From Arthrobacter rhombi (lineage in GTDB: Bacteria; Actinomycetota; Actinomycetes; Actinomycetales; Micrococcaceae): DNA of 64,000 nucleotides. Positions 27,993 to 35,727 of this stretch are shown piece after piece; the stretch's first letter is position 1, and each line of letters begins with the position of its first letter. Location of the stretch: contig NZ_FUHW01000027.1 of assembly GCF_900163545.1 (NCBI RefSeq), forward strand, positions 62,001 to 126,000. Direction: 5' to 3'. Position numbers and translations under genes: made by a program. The notes below the pieces were generated by a model. The model saw only the letters and a list, made by a program, of their open reading frames with translations. It did no database searches and had not been told where the DNA came from.

Positions 27993-28033
27993 AGGACCCG
28001 GGAGGAAACCACTGTGGTTTCCTCCCGGGTCCT
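27993..28033 (+). terminator. Long hairpin terminator after the cytochrome c cluster
   Basis: A perfect 19-bp stem (27993-28011 with 28015-28033) around the 3-nt loop CTG, 20 nt after the ccsB stop. No T-run follows. Confidence 0.8.
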
Positions 28034-28064
28034 TGCCGTTCAGGGGGTGCCGGGCTTCATGACC

Positions 28065-28070
28065 TAGAGT
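28065..28070 (+). promoter_or_regulatory. Putative -10 hexamer, leaderless small membrane protein gene
   Basis: TAGAGT ends 6 nt before ATG 28077. Confidence 0.45.
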
Positions 28071-28076
28071 GGTTTA

Positions 28077-28304
28077 ATGCCCTCAGTCCAAGACCCTTTG
28101 CCCTTCCACCGCACTGCCATGTTGCCGCTGTTACTGGCGATGGTCGCCATTGCCCTGGCATTGGTATCGACGTTTCTGGCGGCATTGGTAGCCAAGCTGG
28201 TGTTGCTGGCGTTGGCGCTGGTCTTCGTCCTAGCCTGCGGCGTCACGCTGGGGATCCTGTGGGCGCGTGTCCGCAAGGAAGCAGCACGGCAGTCCCAGGA
28301 ATGA
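28077..28304 (+). CDS. Small two-helix membrane protein of unknown function
   Basis: A 75-residue protein with a short polar N-terminus (PSVQDPLPFHRT), two long hydrophobic stretches (AMLPLLLAMVAIALALVSTF and LVLLALALVFVLACGVTLGI) and a basic cytoplasmic tail (WARVRKEAARQSQE). It is not recognised. A small membrane protein follows ccsB in the mycobacterial cluster as well (Rv0531-like position), but homology is not established. Reality as a gene rests on the TAGAGT promoter at the right distance, normal codon use and the terminator placed upstream. Confidence 0.6.
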   Translation: MPSVQDPLPFHRTAMLPLLLAMVAIALALVSTFLAALVAKLVLLALALVFVLACGVTLGILWARVRKEAARQSQE

Positions 28305-28333
28305 ACACCGCAAGGACCTTGGGCAGCCTGGCT

Positions 28334-28759
28334 TCAGGACGTCGGAGGGTTTGAATCCTGATCGGAGGAATGTGATCCGTCGTCGTGCGGCGGATGCTGA
28401 TCCTTCCGGGCTTGTTCCTCGCGGGCCTTCAACTCGGCCTCCCGGCGACGCAGGTCCTCCTCCTTGGCGCGTTGACGGCGCTGAGTTTCGAGGCTGCGCA
28501 GGAAATCGGGATCATCATCGGGTGCTGCCGGGCCACGCGTGGGCCGTTGGCCCTGGGCGGGGCCGGAGCCCGAATCATCCGGACGGCCCAGCCAGAACCA
28601 TAAGAGCGCCCCGACCAGGGGAAGCAGGATGATGGCCAGAATCCACCAGGGCTTAGCAATGCTGCGCACCCGGTCTGCCGGTGTCTGCACGCACTGGATC
28701 ACCGCGTAGATGGTGACGGCGAGGGCCACCAGCGCACCGAGCATCAAGTTTCTGACCAT
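28334..28759 (-). CDS. PLD-nuclease-N-terminal-like (PLDc_N) membrane protein
   Basis: A 141-residue protein. Residues 1-65 contain two membrane segments (LMLGALVALAVTIYAVIQCV and WWILAIILLPLVGALLWFWLG) separated by QTPADRVRSIAKP; this is the PLDc_N pattern. The rest is a charged, coiled-coil-like tail (RRREAELKAREEQARKD) and a Ser/Asp/His-rich end. Probably a membrane anchor of unknown role. TACACT at 28766-28771 ends 6 nt before ATG 28759, which decides the start; the frame is open further upstream through the promoter. Confidence 0.8.
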   Translation of the reverse strand: MVRNLMLGALVALAVTIYAVIQCVQTPADRVRSIAKPWWILAIILLPLVGALLWFWLGRPDDSGSGPAQGQRPTRGPAAPDDDPDFLRSLETQRRQRAKEEDLRRREAELKAREEQARKDQHPPHDDGSHSSDQDSNPPTS

Positions 28760-28765
28760 GGAACT

Positions 28766-28771
28766 AGTGTA
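28766..28771 (-). promoter_or_regulatory. Putative -10 hexamer, leaderless PLDc_N gene
   Basis: TACACT on the minus strand ends 6 nt before ATG 28759. Confidence 0.5.
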
Positions 28772-28801
28772 GTGAAGAAAACGAGATGCCGCTTCAGCCG
28801 G

Positions 28802-28807
28802 TAGAAT
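28802..28807 (+). promoter_or_regulatory. Putative -10 hexamer, leaderless DUF4229 gene
   Basis: TAGAAT ends 6 nt before GTG 28814. Confidence 0.55.
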
Positions 28808-28813
28808 CGAAGA

Positions 28814-29083
28814 GTGCAGTTCCTCAAGTACACCTTCATCCGACTGGTCCTCTTCTTCGCGGTCTTCGCCGCCTTGTATTGGTTGCTGGGCTTTAATCTC
28901 TGGATGGCCGCGATCATCGCGGCCGTGGTCGCCTTCTGCGTGGCCTATTTGTTCCTGAACCGGCTGCGCCATGAAAGCGTTCAGCAGGTCCAGGGCCGGG
29001 TCGAAGAATTCCGCCGGAGCCCGGGAACCCATAAGGGAGCGGTAGAGCGTGAGGACGAAGAAGCCGAGGACGACCGCCTGTAG
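28814..29083 (+). CDS. DUF4229 family membrane protein
   Basis: An 89-residue protein with two membrane helices (IRLVLFFAVFAALYWLLGF and LWMAAIIAAVVAFCVAYLFL), then LNRLRHESVQQVQGRVEEFRR and an acidic tail. The pattern matches the actinobacterial DUF4229 family, whose members usually lie close to menaquinone genes, as here. Function unknown. The GTG start is fixed by the TAGAAT hexamer 6 nt upstream. It converges with menA, 12 bp apart. Confidence 0.82.
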   Translation: MQFLKYTFIRLVLFFAVFAALYWLLGFNLWMAAIIAAVVAFCVAYLFLNRLRHESVQQVQGRVEEFRRSPGTHKGAVEREDEEAEDDRL

Positions 29084-29095
29084 CCCGCCGGGGCA

Positions 29096-29992
29096 TCAGC
29101 CCTGTTGACGGAGCAGGACCGTCACGACCATGCCGATGGCAAAGAGCACGCTGTAGCCGAGGTTGATGAACCCTGTCTGCCGCAACACCGGGATCAGTGC
29201 CTTGCGCTCCCGGGTACGCAGCATGACCCATGACGGCATCAAACACAACGGCGCTACCAGCACCACGAGCATCAGCCAGGGGAAGTCTGTCACCACCAAC
29301 AGTGGCAGCAGCAGTGCCAGCCCCAGCATCAGCACATAGGAGACGCGGGCTCCGTTATCACCCAAACGCACTGCCAGGGTCCGTTTGCCAACCTCGCGGT
29401 CGGTGGGGATATCCCGCACGTTGTTGGCCATCAACAGCGCTGTGGCGATCAACCCGGTGGCGCAGGCACCGATCCAGGCCGTGGCGGGCAATTCGAGGAT
29501 TTGGGTGAACGTGGTGCCCAAGGTGGCGACGAGGCCGAAGAACAAGAACACAAAGACCTCGCCGAGCCCCTGGTAGCCGTAGGGCCGGTCGCCGCCGGTA
29601 TATCCCCAGGCAGCGAAAATTGCGGCGACACCGACCAGTAGTAGTGGCCAGGCCTCGGACAGCACCACCAAGACGAGCCCGGAGACTGCTGCCGCGCCGA
29701 AACAGGCGAAGGCGGCGGCCTTGACCTGGCCGGGCTTCGCCGCACCGGAGCCGGTCAGCCGCAAGGGGCCGACGCGCACGTCATCGGTGCCGCGGATCCC
29801 GTCGGAGTAGTCGTTGGCGTAGTTCACGCCGATCTGCAAAAGCAGCGACACCAGCGCCGCTAGTGCAGCGCGAATCCAGTGGACGTCTCCCGCCACCCCG
29901 AACGCTGCCGCCGTGCCGATGATGACCGGGGCAATGGCCATCGGAAGGGTGCGCAACCGGGCGCCTTCGATCCATTGGGCGGGGGTGGCCAC
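29096..29992 (-). CDS. menA: 1,4-dihydroxy-2-naphthoate polyprenyltransferase
   Basis: Attaches the polyprenyl chain to dihydroxynaphthoate in menaquinone synthesis at the membrane. The 298-residue UbiA-family protein shows the first Asp motif NYANDYSDGIRGTDD and the second RDIPTDREVGKRTLAVRLG, with many hydrophobic helices. GTG 29992 gives the normal N-terminus (ATPAQWIEGARLRTLPMAI); it has AGAGGA a few bases upstream. The frame remains open far upstream into menE, but that part is a shadow. menE lies 43 bp upstream on the same strand. Confidence 0.94.
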   Translation of the reverse strand: MATPAQWIEGARLRTLPMAIAPVIIGTAAAFGVAGDVHWIRAALAALVSLLLQIGVNYANDYSDGIRGTDDVRVGPLRLTGSGAAKPGQVKAAAFACFGAAAVSGLVLVVLSEAWPLLLVGVAAIFAAWGYTGGDRPYGYQGLGEVFVFLFFGLVATLGTTFTQILELPATAWIGACATGLIATALLMANNVRDIPTDREVGKRTLAVRLGDNGARVSYVLMLGLALLLPLLVVTDFPWLMLVVLVAPLCLMPSWVMLRTRERKALIPVLRQTGFINLGYSVLFAIGMVVTVLLRQQG

Positions 29993-30035
29993 GGCAGGGT
30001 CCTCTCGGTTGGATGCTGGCTGTTTCTCCAGCGTC

Positions 30036-31154
30036 CTATTCTCTCCCCGCCGCCGCCAACTGGGAAATTGCGGTCCGCCGGTCAGGTTTTCCACCGGGGA
30101 GTTCCGGCAGTTCGGAGACCTGCAACAGCCGGCGCGGGACCGCGGATCTTCCCAAGGAAGCCCGGACGCCATCGCGGATGGCCTCGCCGGTGGCATCCCC
30201 GGTGACCAGGGCGCCGACGGCGGATCCCCATTCGGTGTCGGGGACCCCGACGACCAATGCGGAACGGACTCCGGGAACGGTTTCCACGGCGGCAGCCACT
30301 GCGGCGGCAGAAACCTTGACGCCACCGGTGTTGATGACATCGTCGAGGCGTCCTGCCACACTGAGCAGCCCGTTCTCGTACTGGCCCAGATCATCTGTGG
30401 TGAACCAACGTTCTCCCTCCGCGTCGACGAGGAAACGTTCGGCGCTCTGCTCGGGGGCGCCCAAATACCCGCCAGCGAGGACATCACCGCCCAGCCGGAT
30501 CCTCCCCTCCACGGTGTCGATGCGCACTCCGGGGAGTGCTTCTCCGTCGTATACGCAGCCACCACAGGTCTCGGTCATTCCATAGGTGCGGATGATCTTG
30601 AGCCCGTGGGAGCGGGCGCTGGCACGCAGCGAGTCCGAGGCCGGTCCACCACCGAGCAAGATCGTGTTGAAGCGGCGTAGGGCCGCGATGGTCTCCGGAG
30701 CTGGATCCGTTAACAGCCTGGCCAACTGGGTGGGCACCAACGAGGTCATGCGCACCTTGTCGGTCAGCTCGCCTGCGGCAGCAGTGAAGGCCTCAGCGGT
30801 GAACGAGGTGCTCAGGTCCATGGCCCACGGGCGGGTCCCCGCGTAGAGGCTGCGTGTGAGCACTGCCAACCCGGCGACGTAGTGCACCGGCAGGGCCAGC
30901 AGCCATTGTCCTTCGGCCCCCAGATATTCGGCCGTGGACATGGAGGAAACGGCCAACGCGTTCGCCGGCAGCACCGTTCGCTTCGGGGTGCCTGTGGAGC
31001 CGGAGGTCCGCACGACGGCGGCGGTACCCTCCGGGGCGTCCTGCGGGGTTTCGATGCGATGGCTGCCCGTCGTATCGCCGGGCAGGATCTCCACCGCAGG
31101 TCCCTCATCATTCAGGGCCGCGGCGACGACTTTCAGGGTGGCTTCGAAGTCCAT
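30036..31154 (-). CDS. menE: o-succinylbenzoate-CoA ligase
   Basis: Activates o-succinylbenzoate with ATP and CoA in menaquinone synthesis. The 372-residue adenylate-forming enzyme has the P-loop VVRTSGSTGTPKRTVL, the A5-like motif RTYGMTETCGGCVYDG, WFTTDDLGQ with GRLDDVINTGGVKVSA (A7/A8), and the final Lys in LPGGKPDRR. It is shorter than E. coli MenE (451), which is usual for actinobacterial MenE (Rv0542c). menB lies just upstream (8 bp) and menA downstream. Confidence 0.92.
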   Translation of the reverse strand: MDFEATLKVVAAALNDEGPAVEILPGDTTGSHRIETPQDAPEGTAAVVRTSGSTGTPKRTVLPANALAVSSMSTAEYLGAEGQWLLALPVHYVAGLAVLTRSLYAGTRPWAMDLSTSFTAEAFTAAAGELTDKVRMTSLVPTQLARLLTDPAPETIAALRRFNTILLGGGPASDSLRASARSHGLKIIRTYGMTETCGGCVYDGEALPGVRIDTVEGRIRLGGDVLAGGYLGAPEQSAERFLVDAEGERWFTTDDLGQYENGLLSVAGRLDDVINTGGVKVSAAAVAAAVETVPGVRSALVVGVPDTEWGSAVGALVTGDATGEAIRDGVRASLGRSAVPRRLLQVSELPELPGGKPDRRTAISQLAAAGRE

Positions 31155-31162
31155 CCAGGCTC

Positions 31163-32116
31163 CTAGAAGTAGTAGGGATGCGAGGACCAGTCCGGTTCCC
31201 GCTTGCCCAAGAAGGCATCGCGGCCCTCAACAGCCTCATCGGTCATATAGGCCAGACGGGTGGCCTCCCCGGCGAAGACCTGTTGACCGGCCAGTCCGTC
31301 GTCGGCCAGATTGAAAGCGAATTTGAGCATCCGGATCGCCTGCGGTGATTGGCGGGCGATATCGGCGGCATATTCCAGGGCGACCTCTTCCAGGCGTTCG
31401 TGTTCCACCGCCTCGTTGACGGCTCCCATCGAAACCATGTCGTCCGCAGAATATTCGCGGGCGAGGAAGAAGATGCCGCGCGCGTTCTTTTGCCCGACCT
31501 GGCGGGCCAGCAGCGTCGAACCGTAACCGGCATCGAAGGAACCGACGGTAGCGTCGGTCTGTTTGAACTTCCCGTGTTCACGGGAGGCGATGGTCAGATC
31601 AGAGACCACGTGCAGTGAATGGCCGCCACCGGCCGCCCAGCCGTTGACGACAGCGATGACGACCTTGGGCATGGTGCGCATCAGCCGCTGGACCTCGAGG
31701 ATGTGTAGGCGCCCGGCACGGGCCGGGTCGATCGTCTCGGCGGTCTCCCCGCCGGCATAGCGGTAGCCGTCCCGGCCGCGGATGCGCTGGTCCCCGCCGG
31801 AACAGAAGGAGTGGCCCCCGTCCTTGGCCGAGGGGCCGTTGCCGGTCAGCAACACTGCGGCAACATCCGAGGTCATGCGGGCATGATCGAGAGCCCTGAA
31901 GAGTTCATCGACGGTTCCGGGGCGGAAGGCGTTGCGCACCTCGGGCCGGTCGAAGGCGATGCGTACGGTGGGCAGATCACGGAGGATCATTCCGTCCGCG
32001 TCCCGTTCGACCTGCCGGTGGTAGGTGACGTCCTCGAAATCGAAGCCCTCCACGACCCGCCAACGGGTGGGGTCGAAGAGATCGGATACCTGGGGTGGGA
32101 GCACGTTTTCAATCAC
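31163..32116 (-). CDS. menB: 1,4-dihydroxy-2-naphthoyl-CoA synthase
   Basis: Cyclises o-succinylbenzoyl-CoA in menaquinone synthesis. The 317-residue crotonase-fold protein has HSFCSGGDQRIRG (oxyanion region), AVVNGWAAGGGHSLHVVSDLT and the MenB-specific GSFDAGYGSTLLARQVG. The end KREPDWSSHPYYF is typical. GTG 32116 is chosen because TAGACT (32124-32129, minus strand) lies 7 nt upstream; a longer frame to 32152 exists. It is the first gene of menB-menE-menA. Confidence 0.95.
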   Translation of the reverse strand: MIENVLPPQVSDLFDPTRWRVVEGFDFEDVTYHRQVERDADGMILRDLPTVRIAFDRPEVRNAFRPGTVDELFRALDHARMTSDVAAVLLTGNGPSAKDGGHSFCSGGDQRIRGRDGYRYAGGETAETIDPARAGRLHILEVQRLMRTMPKVVIAVVNGWAAGGGHSLHVVSDLTIASREHGKFKQTDATVGSFDAGYGSTLLARQVGQKNARGIFFLAREYSADDMVSMGAVNEAVEHERLEEVALEYAADIARQSPQAIRMLKFAFNLADDGLAGQQVFAGEATRLAYMTDEAVEGRDAFLGKREPDWSSHPYYF

Positions 32117-32123
32117 GCCCACG

Positions 32124-32129
32124 AGTCTA
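32124..32129 (-). promoter_or_regulatory. Putative -10 hexamer, leaderless menB (men operon)
   Basis: TAGACT on the minus strand ends 7 nt before GTG 32116; it would drive menB-menE-menA. Confidence 0.5.
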
Positions 32130-32213
32130 GCGGCAGCGCGAGTGCCGCTCACCGCCGACCGGGTTTTTCGACACCCTGTAGAATGAAGTGTCCACTGGAA
32201 TCAGGAGGACACG

Positions 32214-33368
32214 TTGGAAATGATCACCCGTGCCGATCTACCGTTCTTGGCTGAAGCCGATCCGGCGGCACTACATATCTCGATGTTCATGCCCACCCAT
32301 CGCTTCGGCGACCAGTCCCGGGCGGACCAGCTGCGTTGGAAGAACCTGCTGAACGCTCTCGAGGAGTCACTGGAAGGGCGTCTGCGCCCGGCCGAAATCG
32401 ACGAGCTGTTAGCACCTGCCAGAGAACTGCGTGACGACGCGTGGGGCTGGCAGCACATGAGCGACGGGGTCGCATTGTTCATGCGGCCTGGGTGGCATGC
32501 CAGCTACCGTGTGCCGTATTCCGTCCCTGAATTCTCCACGGTTGGTGACCGACTGGTGCTGGGGCCGCTGTTCCGGCTGCTCACCGGTGATGAACAATTC
32601 CTGCTCTTGGCCATCAGCCAACGGAATCTTCGTCTGCTGGAGGGCGATCGTCAGCAGGTGGTTGAACTCGAGCTGAACGGGGTGCCCACGGCCCTGCGTG
32701 ACGTCGTCGAGGCCCAGGAACCCCGTTCGGACACCATGGCCCGGCCCGCCGCCGATGCCGGAACCAAGGGCGGTTCGGCCGTGTTCTACGGCCACGGTGC
32801 CGCCGATGAGCACTTCAAGAAGAACGAAGTGACACGGTTCGTACGTGAAGCCGCCAGCGGGTTGCGTCCGCTGCTGTTCGAACGCGGGCTGCCGCTGGTG
32901 CTCGTGGGCCCCGATCTGCTCGTGAGCGAATATCGGGGCACCGGCGACTATCCCCACATCCTGGACGATGCCGTGATCCGCAACCCGGACCCGCTGTCCT
33001 CCGGCGAACTGCATCGACTGGCCTGGCCCGTCATCGAAGACCGGTTGCGCGCCGAGAGGTCGAGGCTGATCGAACAGTTCCGTTCCCTCCATGGAACCGG
33101 AAGGGTCTCCAGCGATCGTGCCGAAATCCATGAAGCCGCGCTGCACGGCCGGGTCGAGACCTTATTCGTTCAAGCCGATCCGTGGTGTTGGGAACAGGCG
33201 GCTTCGGGCCCACATGCCATCGTGGCCCTGGGCCAGGACGACCGGTATGCGATCTGTGAGCAAATCGAGGCGGCAGCCGTTGCCACGATGGGCAACGGGG
33301 GACTGGTCCATGCCAGTTCGGCACCCGTTGACCCGGATAGCCCCATGTCAGCGATCTTCCGCTACTGA
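32214..33368 (+). CDS. baeRF-type protein (bacterial archaeo-eukaryotic release factor-like)
   Basis: A 384-residue protein resembling the baeRF3/baeRF7 families, bacterial relatives of the eRF1/Dom34 release-factor fold. Seen in it: HISMFMPTHRFGDQSRADQLRWKNLL near the start, FLLLAISQRNLRLLEGD in the first domain, FVREAASGLRPLLFERGLPLVLVGPD in the middle, and a final EIHEAALHGRVETLFV. Such proteins are suspected to act in ribosome rescue or stress, but none of this type has a proven role. TTG 32214 has AGGAGG at 32203-32208; a TAGAAT -10 candidate lies at 32179-32184. Confidence 0.72.
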   Translation: MEMITRADLPFLAEADPAALHISMFMPTHRFGDQSRADQLRWKNLLNALEESLEGRLRPAEIDELLAPARELRDDAWGWQHMSDGVALFMRPGWHASYRVPYSVPEFSTVGDRLVLGPLFRLLTGDEQFLLLAISQRNLRLLEGDRQQVVELELNGVPTALRDVVEAQEPRSDTMARPAADAGTKGGSAVFYGHGAADEHFKKNEVTRFVREAASGLRPLLFERGLPLVLVGPDLLVSEYRGTGDYPHILDDAVIRNPDPLSSGELHRLAWPVIEDRLRAERSRLIEQFRSLHGTGRVSSDRAEIHEAALHGRVETLFVQADPWCWEQAASGPHAIVALGQDDRYAICEQIEAAAVATMGNGGLVHASSAPVDPDSPMSAIFRY

Positions 33369-33388
33369 ACGTAGGAGGTGAGGGGCTG

Positions 33389-33394
33389 TAGGCT
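33389..33394 (+). promoter_or_regulatory. Putative -10 hexamer, leaderless SRPBCC gene
   Basis: TAGGCT ends 6 nt before ATG 33401. Confidence 0.5.
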
Positions 33395-33400
33395 CCGAGG

Positions 33401-33934
33401 ATGGAATCGTTGCGAACCCAACAGGACGTCAAAGCCACCGCTGACGTGGTGTGGAGTGTGCTGCAGGATGGCGCCCAATACTGCAGCTGGGTGCCCGGAG
33501 TCGAGCAGGTTGATGGCGGCATTCAGGACGGCCAGTCCATCACCCTGCACGGGCCGGAAGGCCAGGACAGTACCCGACTACACGTCACCACGGCGACGAA
33601 CCGACGGAAGATGACCTGGCGTTCGGGCCCCGGGTGGGGATTGGGCGCCTCGGAGATCACCTTCGAACTGGCCGAAACCGAATTCGGGTGCACGGTGGTA
33701 CTGGACCGCAGGGATTCGGGGATTCTGCACGGCATCGTGGGCGACGACGAGCAGGACCCGAAGGCCCGGCTCGACGAGCTGGCCCGGAACCTGGGGCAGG
33801 CCGCCGAAACCCGAGGAGACCACGAAGAGGTTCGCCAAAGCGCTGAGGGGAACCCGGGTGAAGGAACCGGGATGAGTACTTCGGGGGCGGATGTCGAACC
33901 GGATCCCGGACCCGGGGTTGCAACGGAGGACTGA
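33401..33934 (+). CDS. SRPBCC-fold protein
   Basis: A 177-residue protein with a START/polyketide-cyclase-like fold: VKATADVVWSVLQDGAQYCSWVPGVEQVDGG at the N-terminus and GASEITFELAETEFGCTVVLDR in the second half, the usual ligand-cavity strands. The last ~50 residues are acidic and Gly/Glu-rich and look disordered. The ligand is unknown. It follows the baeRF-type gene on the same strand by 32 bp, but a TAGGCT hexamer suggests separate transcription. A strong hairpin terminator follows. Confidence 0.78.
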   Translation: MESLRTQQDVKATADVVWSVLQDGAQYCSWVPGVEQVDGGIQDGQSITLHGPEGQDSTRLHVTTATNRRKMTWRSGPGWGLGASEITFELAETEFGCTVVLDRRDSGILHGIVGDDEQDPKARLDELARNLGQAAETRGDHEEVRQSAEGNPGEGTGMSTSGADVEPDPGPGVATED

Positions 33935-33946
33935 GGAACCCGCTAA

Positions 33947-33992
33947 CGGCTGCGGGCCCGGAACCACTTGGGTGGTTCCGGGCCCGCAGCCG
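33947..33992 (+). terminator. Bidirectional hairpin terminator
   Basis: A perfect 21-bp stem (33947-33967 with 33972-33992) around loop TTGG, between the convergent SRPBCC gene and the MHS transporter gene. There is no T-run on either side. Confidence 0.8.
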
Positions 33993-34006
33993 TACTCTCG
34001 GGACGG

Positions 34007-35431
34007 TTAGCGGGGATCCTCGGCGAGGATCCCGGTGTCGTTGGCATTCGGGGTGTCCGTGCCGCGCAGCGATGCTCCGGCGGTTTCGACCATGTATCGC
34101 ACGGCGATCAGACCCACGACCGCCGCAATCATCATGTAGACGGCCGGGAAGAGTACGAAACCGGTGGAATCGATGACCGCCTCGTTGACGATGGCCGCGG
34201 TCCCCCCGAGGAGTGCGGTAGCCACGTTGTAGGTGATGGCGAAGCCGGCAAAACGGACCTGGGAGGGGAACATCGCCGGGAAGGTGGCCGTGATCGTGGC
34301 CAGCTGCGGGAGGTACAACAGACCCAGCACCGCGAAGCCGAGGATGGCCAGCCCGAAGCTCTGGCCGATGAGCCAGAACATCGGTACCGGAAAGAGGATC
34401 AGACCGATGGTGGAGGCATACCACATGGGCTTGCGACCGACCTTGTCGGAGAGGCCGCCAACGAACGGGATGACGCACATCATGGCCACCTCACCGAGGA
34501 TGATGACGATCAGCGCCTGCTTCGAATCCATCCCCAGCTGGCTTTCCAGATAGGTGGGCATGTAGGTGATCAAGGTGTAGTTCACCATGTTCAGGCAGGC
34601 GACCATGCCGAACATGACCAACATCGGACGCCAGTATTGGGTGATCACGGCCTTGAGGCTGCCGTCCTCCTCCACCCCGCCGGTCTCCTCGAGCTCCTGG
34701 AACACCGGGGTGTCTTCGAGCTTATTGCGCAGGTACAAACCGACCAGGCCCATCGGGAGGGCCAGCATGAACGGGATCCGCCAGCCCCAGGAATCCATGG
34801 CCGCCTCAGGGAGCACCAGTTGGAAGAGCAGCATGACGGCAGCACCGAGGGCGAAACCGCCCAGTGTGCCGAACTCCAGGAAAGAGCCGAAGAATCCGCG
34901 CTTCTTATCCGGGGCGTATTCGGCCATGAAGGTCGCCGCGCCGCCGTACTCGCCGCCGGTGGAGAAACCCTGCACCAGGCGCAGCAGGATCAGCAGGACC
35001 GGAGCCAGGATCCCGACCATGTCGAACGTCGGGAGCACGCCAATGAGGAACGTGGCCCCGGACATCATGAGGATGGTCAGGGTCAGGACGGTTTTGCGTC
35101 CGAGCCTGTCGCCCAGCGGGCCCCAGATGATTCCCCCCAGGGGGCGCACGACGAACGAGACGGCGAAGGTGGCCAAGGCCAGGATCGTTCCGTACTCCCC
35201 GGGAAAGAAATGAGCGGTGATGTAGGTGACCGCAACCGCGTATACGCCGTAGTCGAACCATTCGGTCATATTGCCCATGGCCGAAGCTGCAGTGGCTTTG
35301 TGAATCATCGAGCGGCCCTCGGCGGTCGCCAGATCCGGGCCGATGTCCTCGGAGTAGTCGATGGGCTCTGGGGTGCCGCTGGCGGCTGTGCCGTCCGTGG
35401 CTGCGGTGTGTGTGCTGTCGTCCGGTGGCAT
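34007..35431 (-). CDS. MHS-family (MFS) metabolite:H+ symporter
   Basis: A 474-residue permease of the metabolite:H+ symporter branch of MFS (ProP/KgtP/ShiA-like). The first loop carries GNMTEWFDYGVYA, the cytoplasmic loop GPLGDRLGRKTVL is the MFS motif A, RLVQGFSTGGEYGGAATFMAEYAP is the family-specific helix 4-5 region, and LSDKVGRKPM is the second motif A; about 12 hydrophobic segments follow. Substrate is not determined by sequence; proline/betaine, dicarboxylates or an aromatic acid are possible. It diverges from the paaJ operon across 296 bp that contain a PaaR-like operator. ATG 35431 has GGGAGG 5 nt upstream. Confidence 0.9.
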   Translation of the reverse strand: MPPDDSTHTAATDGTAASGTPEPIDYSEDIGPDLATAEGRSMIHKATAASAMGNMTEWFDYGVYAVAVTYITAHFFPGEYGTILALATFAVSFVVRPLGGIIWGPLGDRLGRKTVLTLTILMMSGATFLIGVLPTFDMVGILAPVLLILLRLVQGFSTGGEYGGAATFMAEYAPDKKRGFFGSFLEFGTLGGFALGAAVMLLFQLVLPEAAMDSWGWRIPFMLALPMGLVGLYLRNKLEDTPVFQELEETGGVEEDGSLKAVITQYWRPMLVMFGMVACLNMVNYTLITYMPTYLESQLGMDSKQALIVIILGEVAMMCVIPFVGGLSDKVGRKPMWYASTIGLILFPVPMFWLIGQSFGLAILGFAVLGLLYLPQLATITATFPAMFPSQVRFAGFAITYNVATALLGGTAAIVNEAVIDSTGFVLFPAVYMMIAAVVGLIAVRYMVETAGASLRGTDTPNANDTGILAEDPR

Positions 35432-35638
35432 GAGTGCCTCCCAAATATCTTCAGCTTTTCGTCGACAGGGGCCGGTTCCGAACGCTCGAGACGGACGGGC
35501 CAGCGGCGGTCCACGATCCGGCCATCAAACACCGGAGTCTGTCAAAGCCATCTATGTTACCGGGAGGTATAAAAGCGGTCAATTTCGTCATCAATACGTG
35601 GGTGAGTTGACCGGTCGGATTTGGGGTGGGAATCTCTT

Positions 35639-35660
35639 AGTGAACGATTGGTCGGTAATT
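35639..35660. promoter_or_regulatory. Candidate PaaR (TetR-type) operator, site 1
   Basis: A 22-nt imperfect palindrome beginning AGTGAACG and ending CGGTAATT. By eye it matches 12 of 16 fixed positions of the Corynebacterium PaaR box as remembered (ACTNACCG, NNCGNN, CGGTNAGT). It lies 67 nt before the thiolase start, in the region shared with the divergent MHS transporter. Two similar sites precede paaZ and paaI-paaK-paaR. Confidence 0.5.
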
Positions 35661-35727
35661 GTGTCCCGTGACGCATTCCACGGCCGGCAAAGACGCCTGA
35701 ACAGAGGCCAACCGAAGAGGGGTTTTC

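Noticed and set aside
33968..35572. A 534-codon open frame on the plus strand over the MHS transporter
   Set aside because: Its translation is a low-complexity Glu/His/Arg/Gln mix produced by the reverse of membrane-protein codons; the transporter on the other strand has clear motifs.
35550..35630. Extra PaaR half-sites (for example TTGACCGGTCGG near 35607)
   Set aside because: Only one arm matches the box; the second arm is missing, so I do not count it as an operator.
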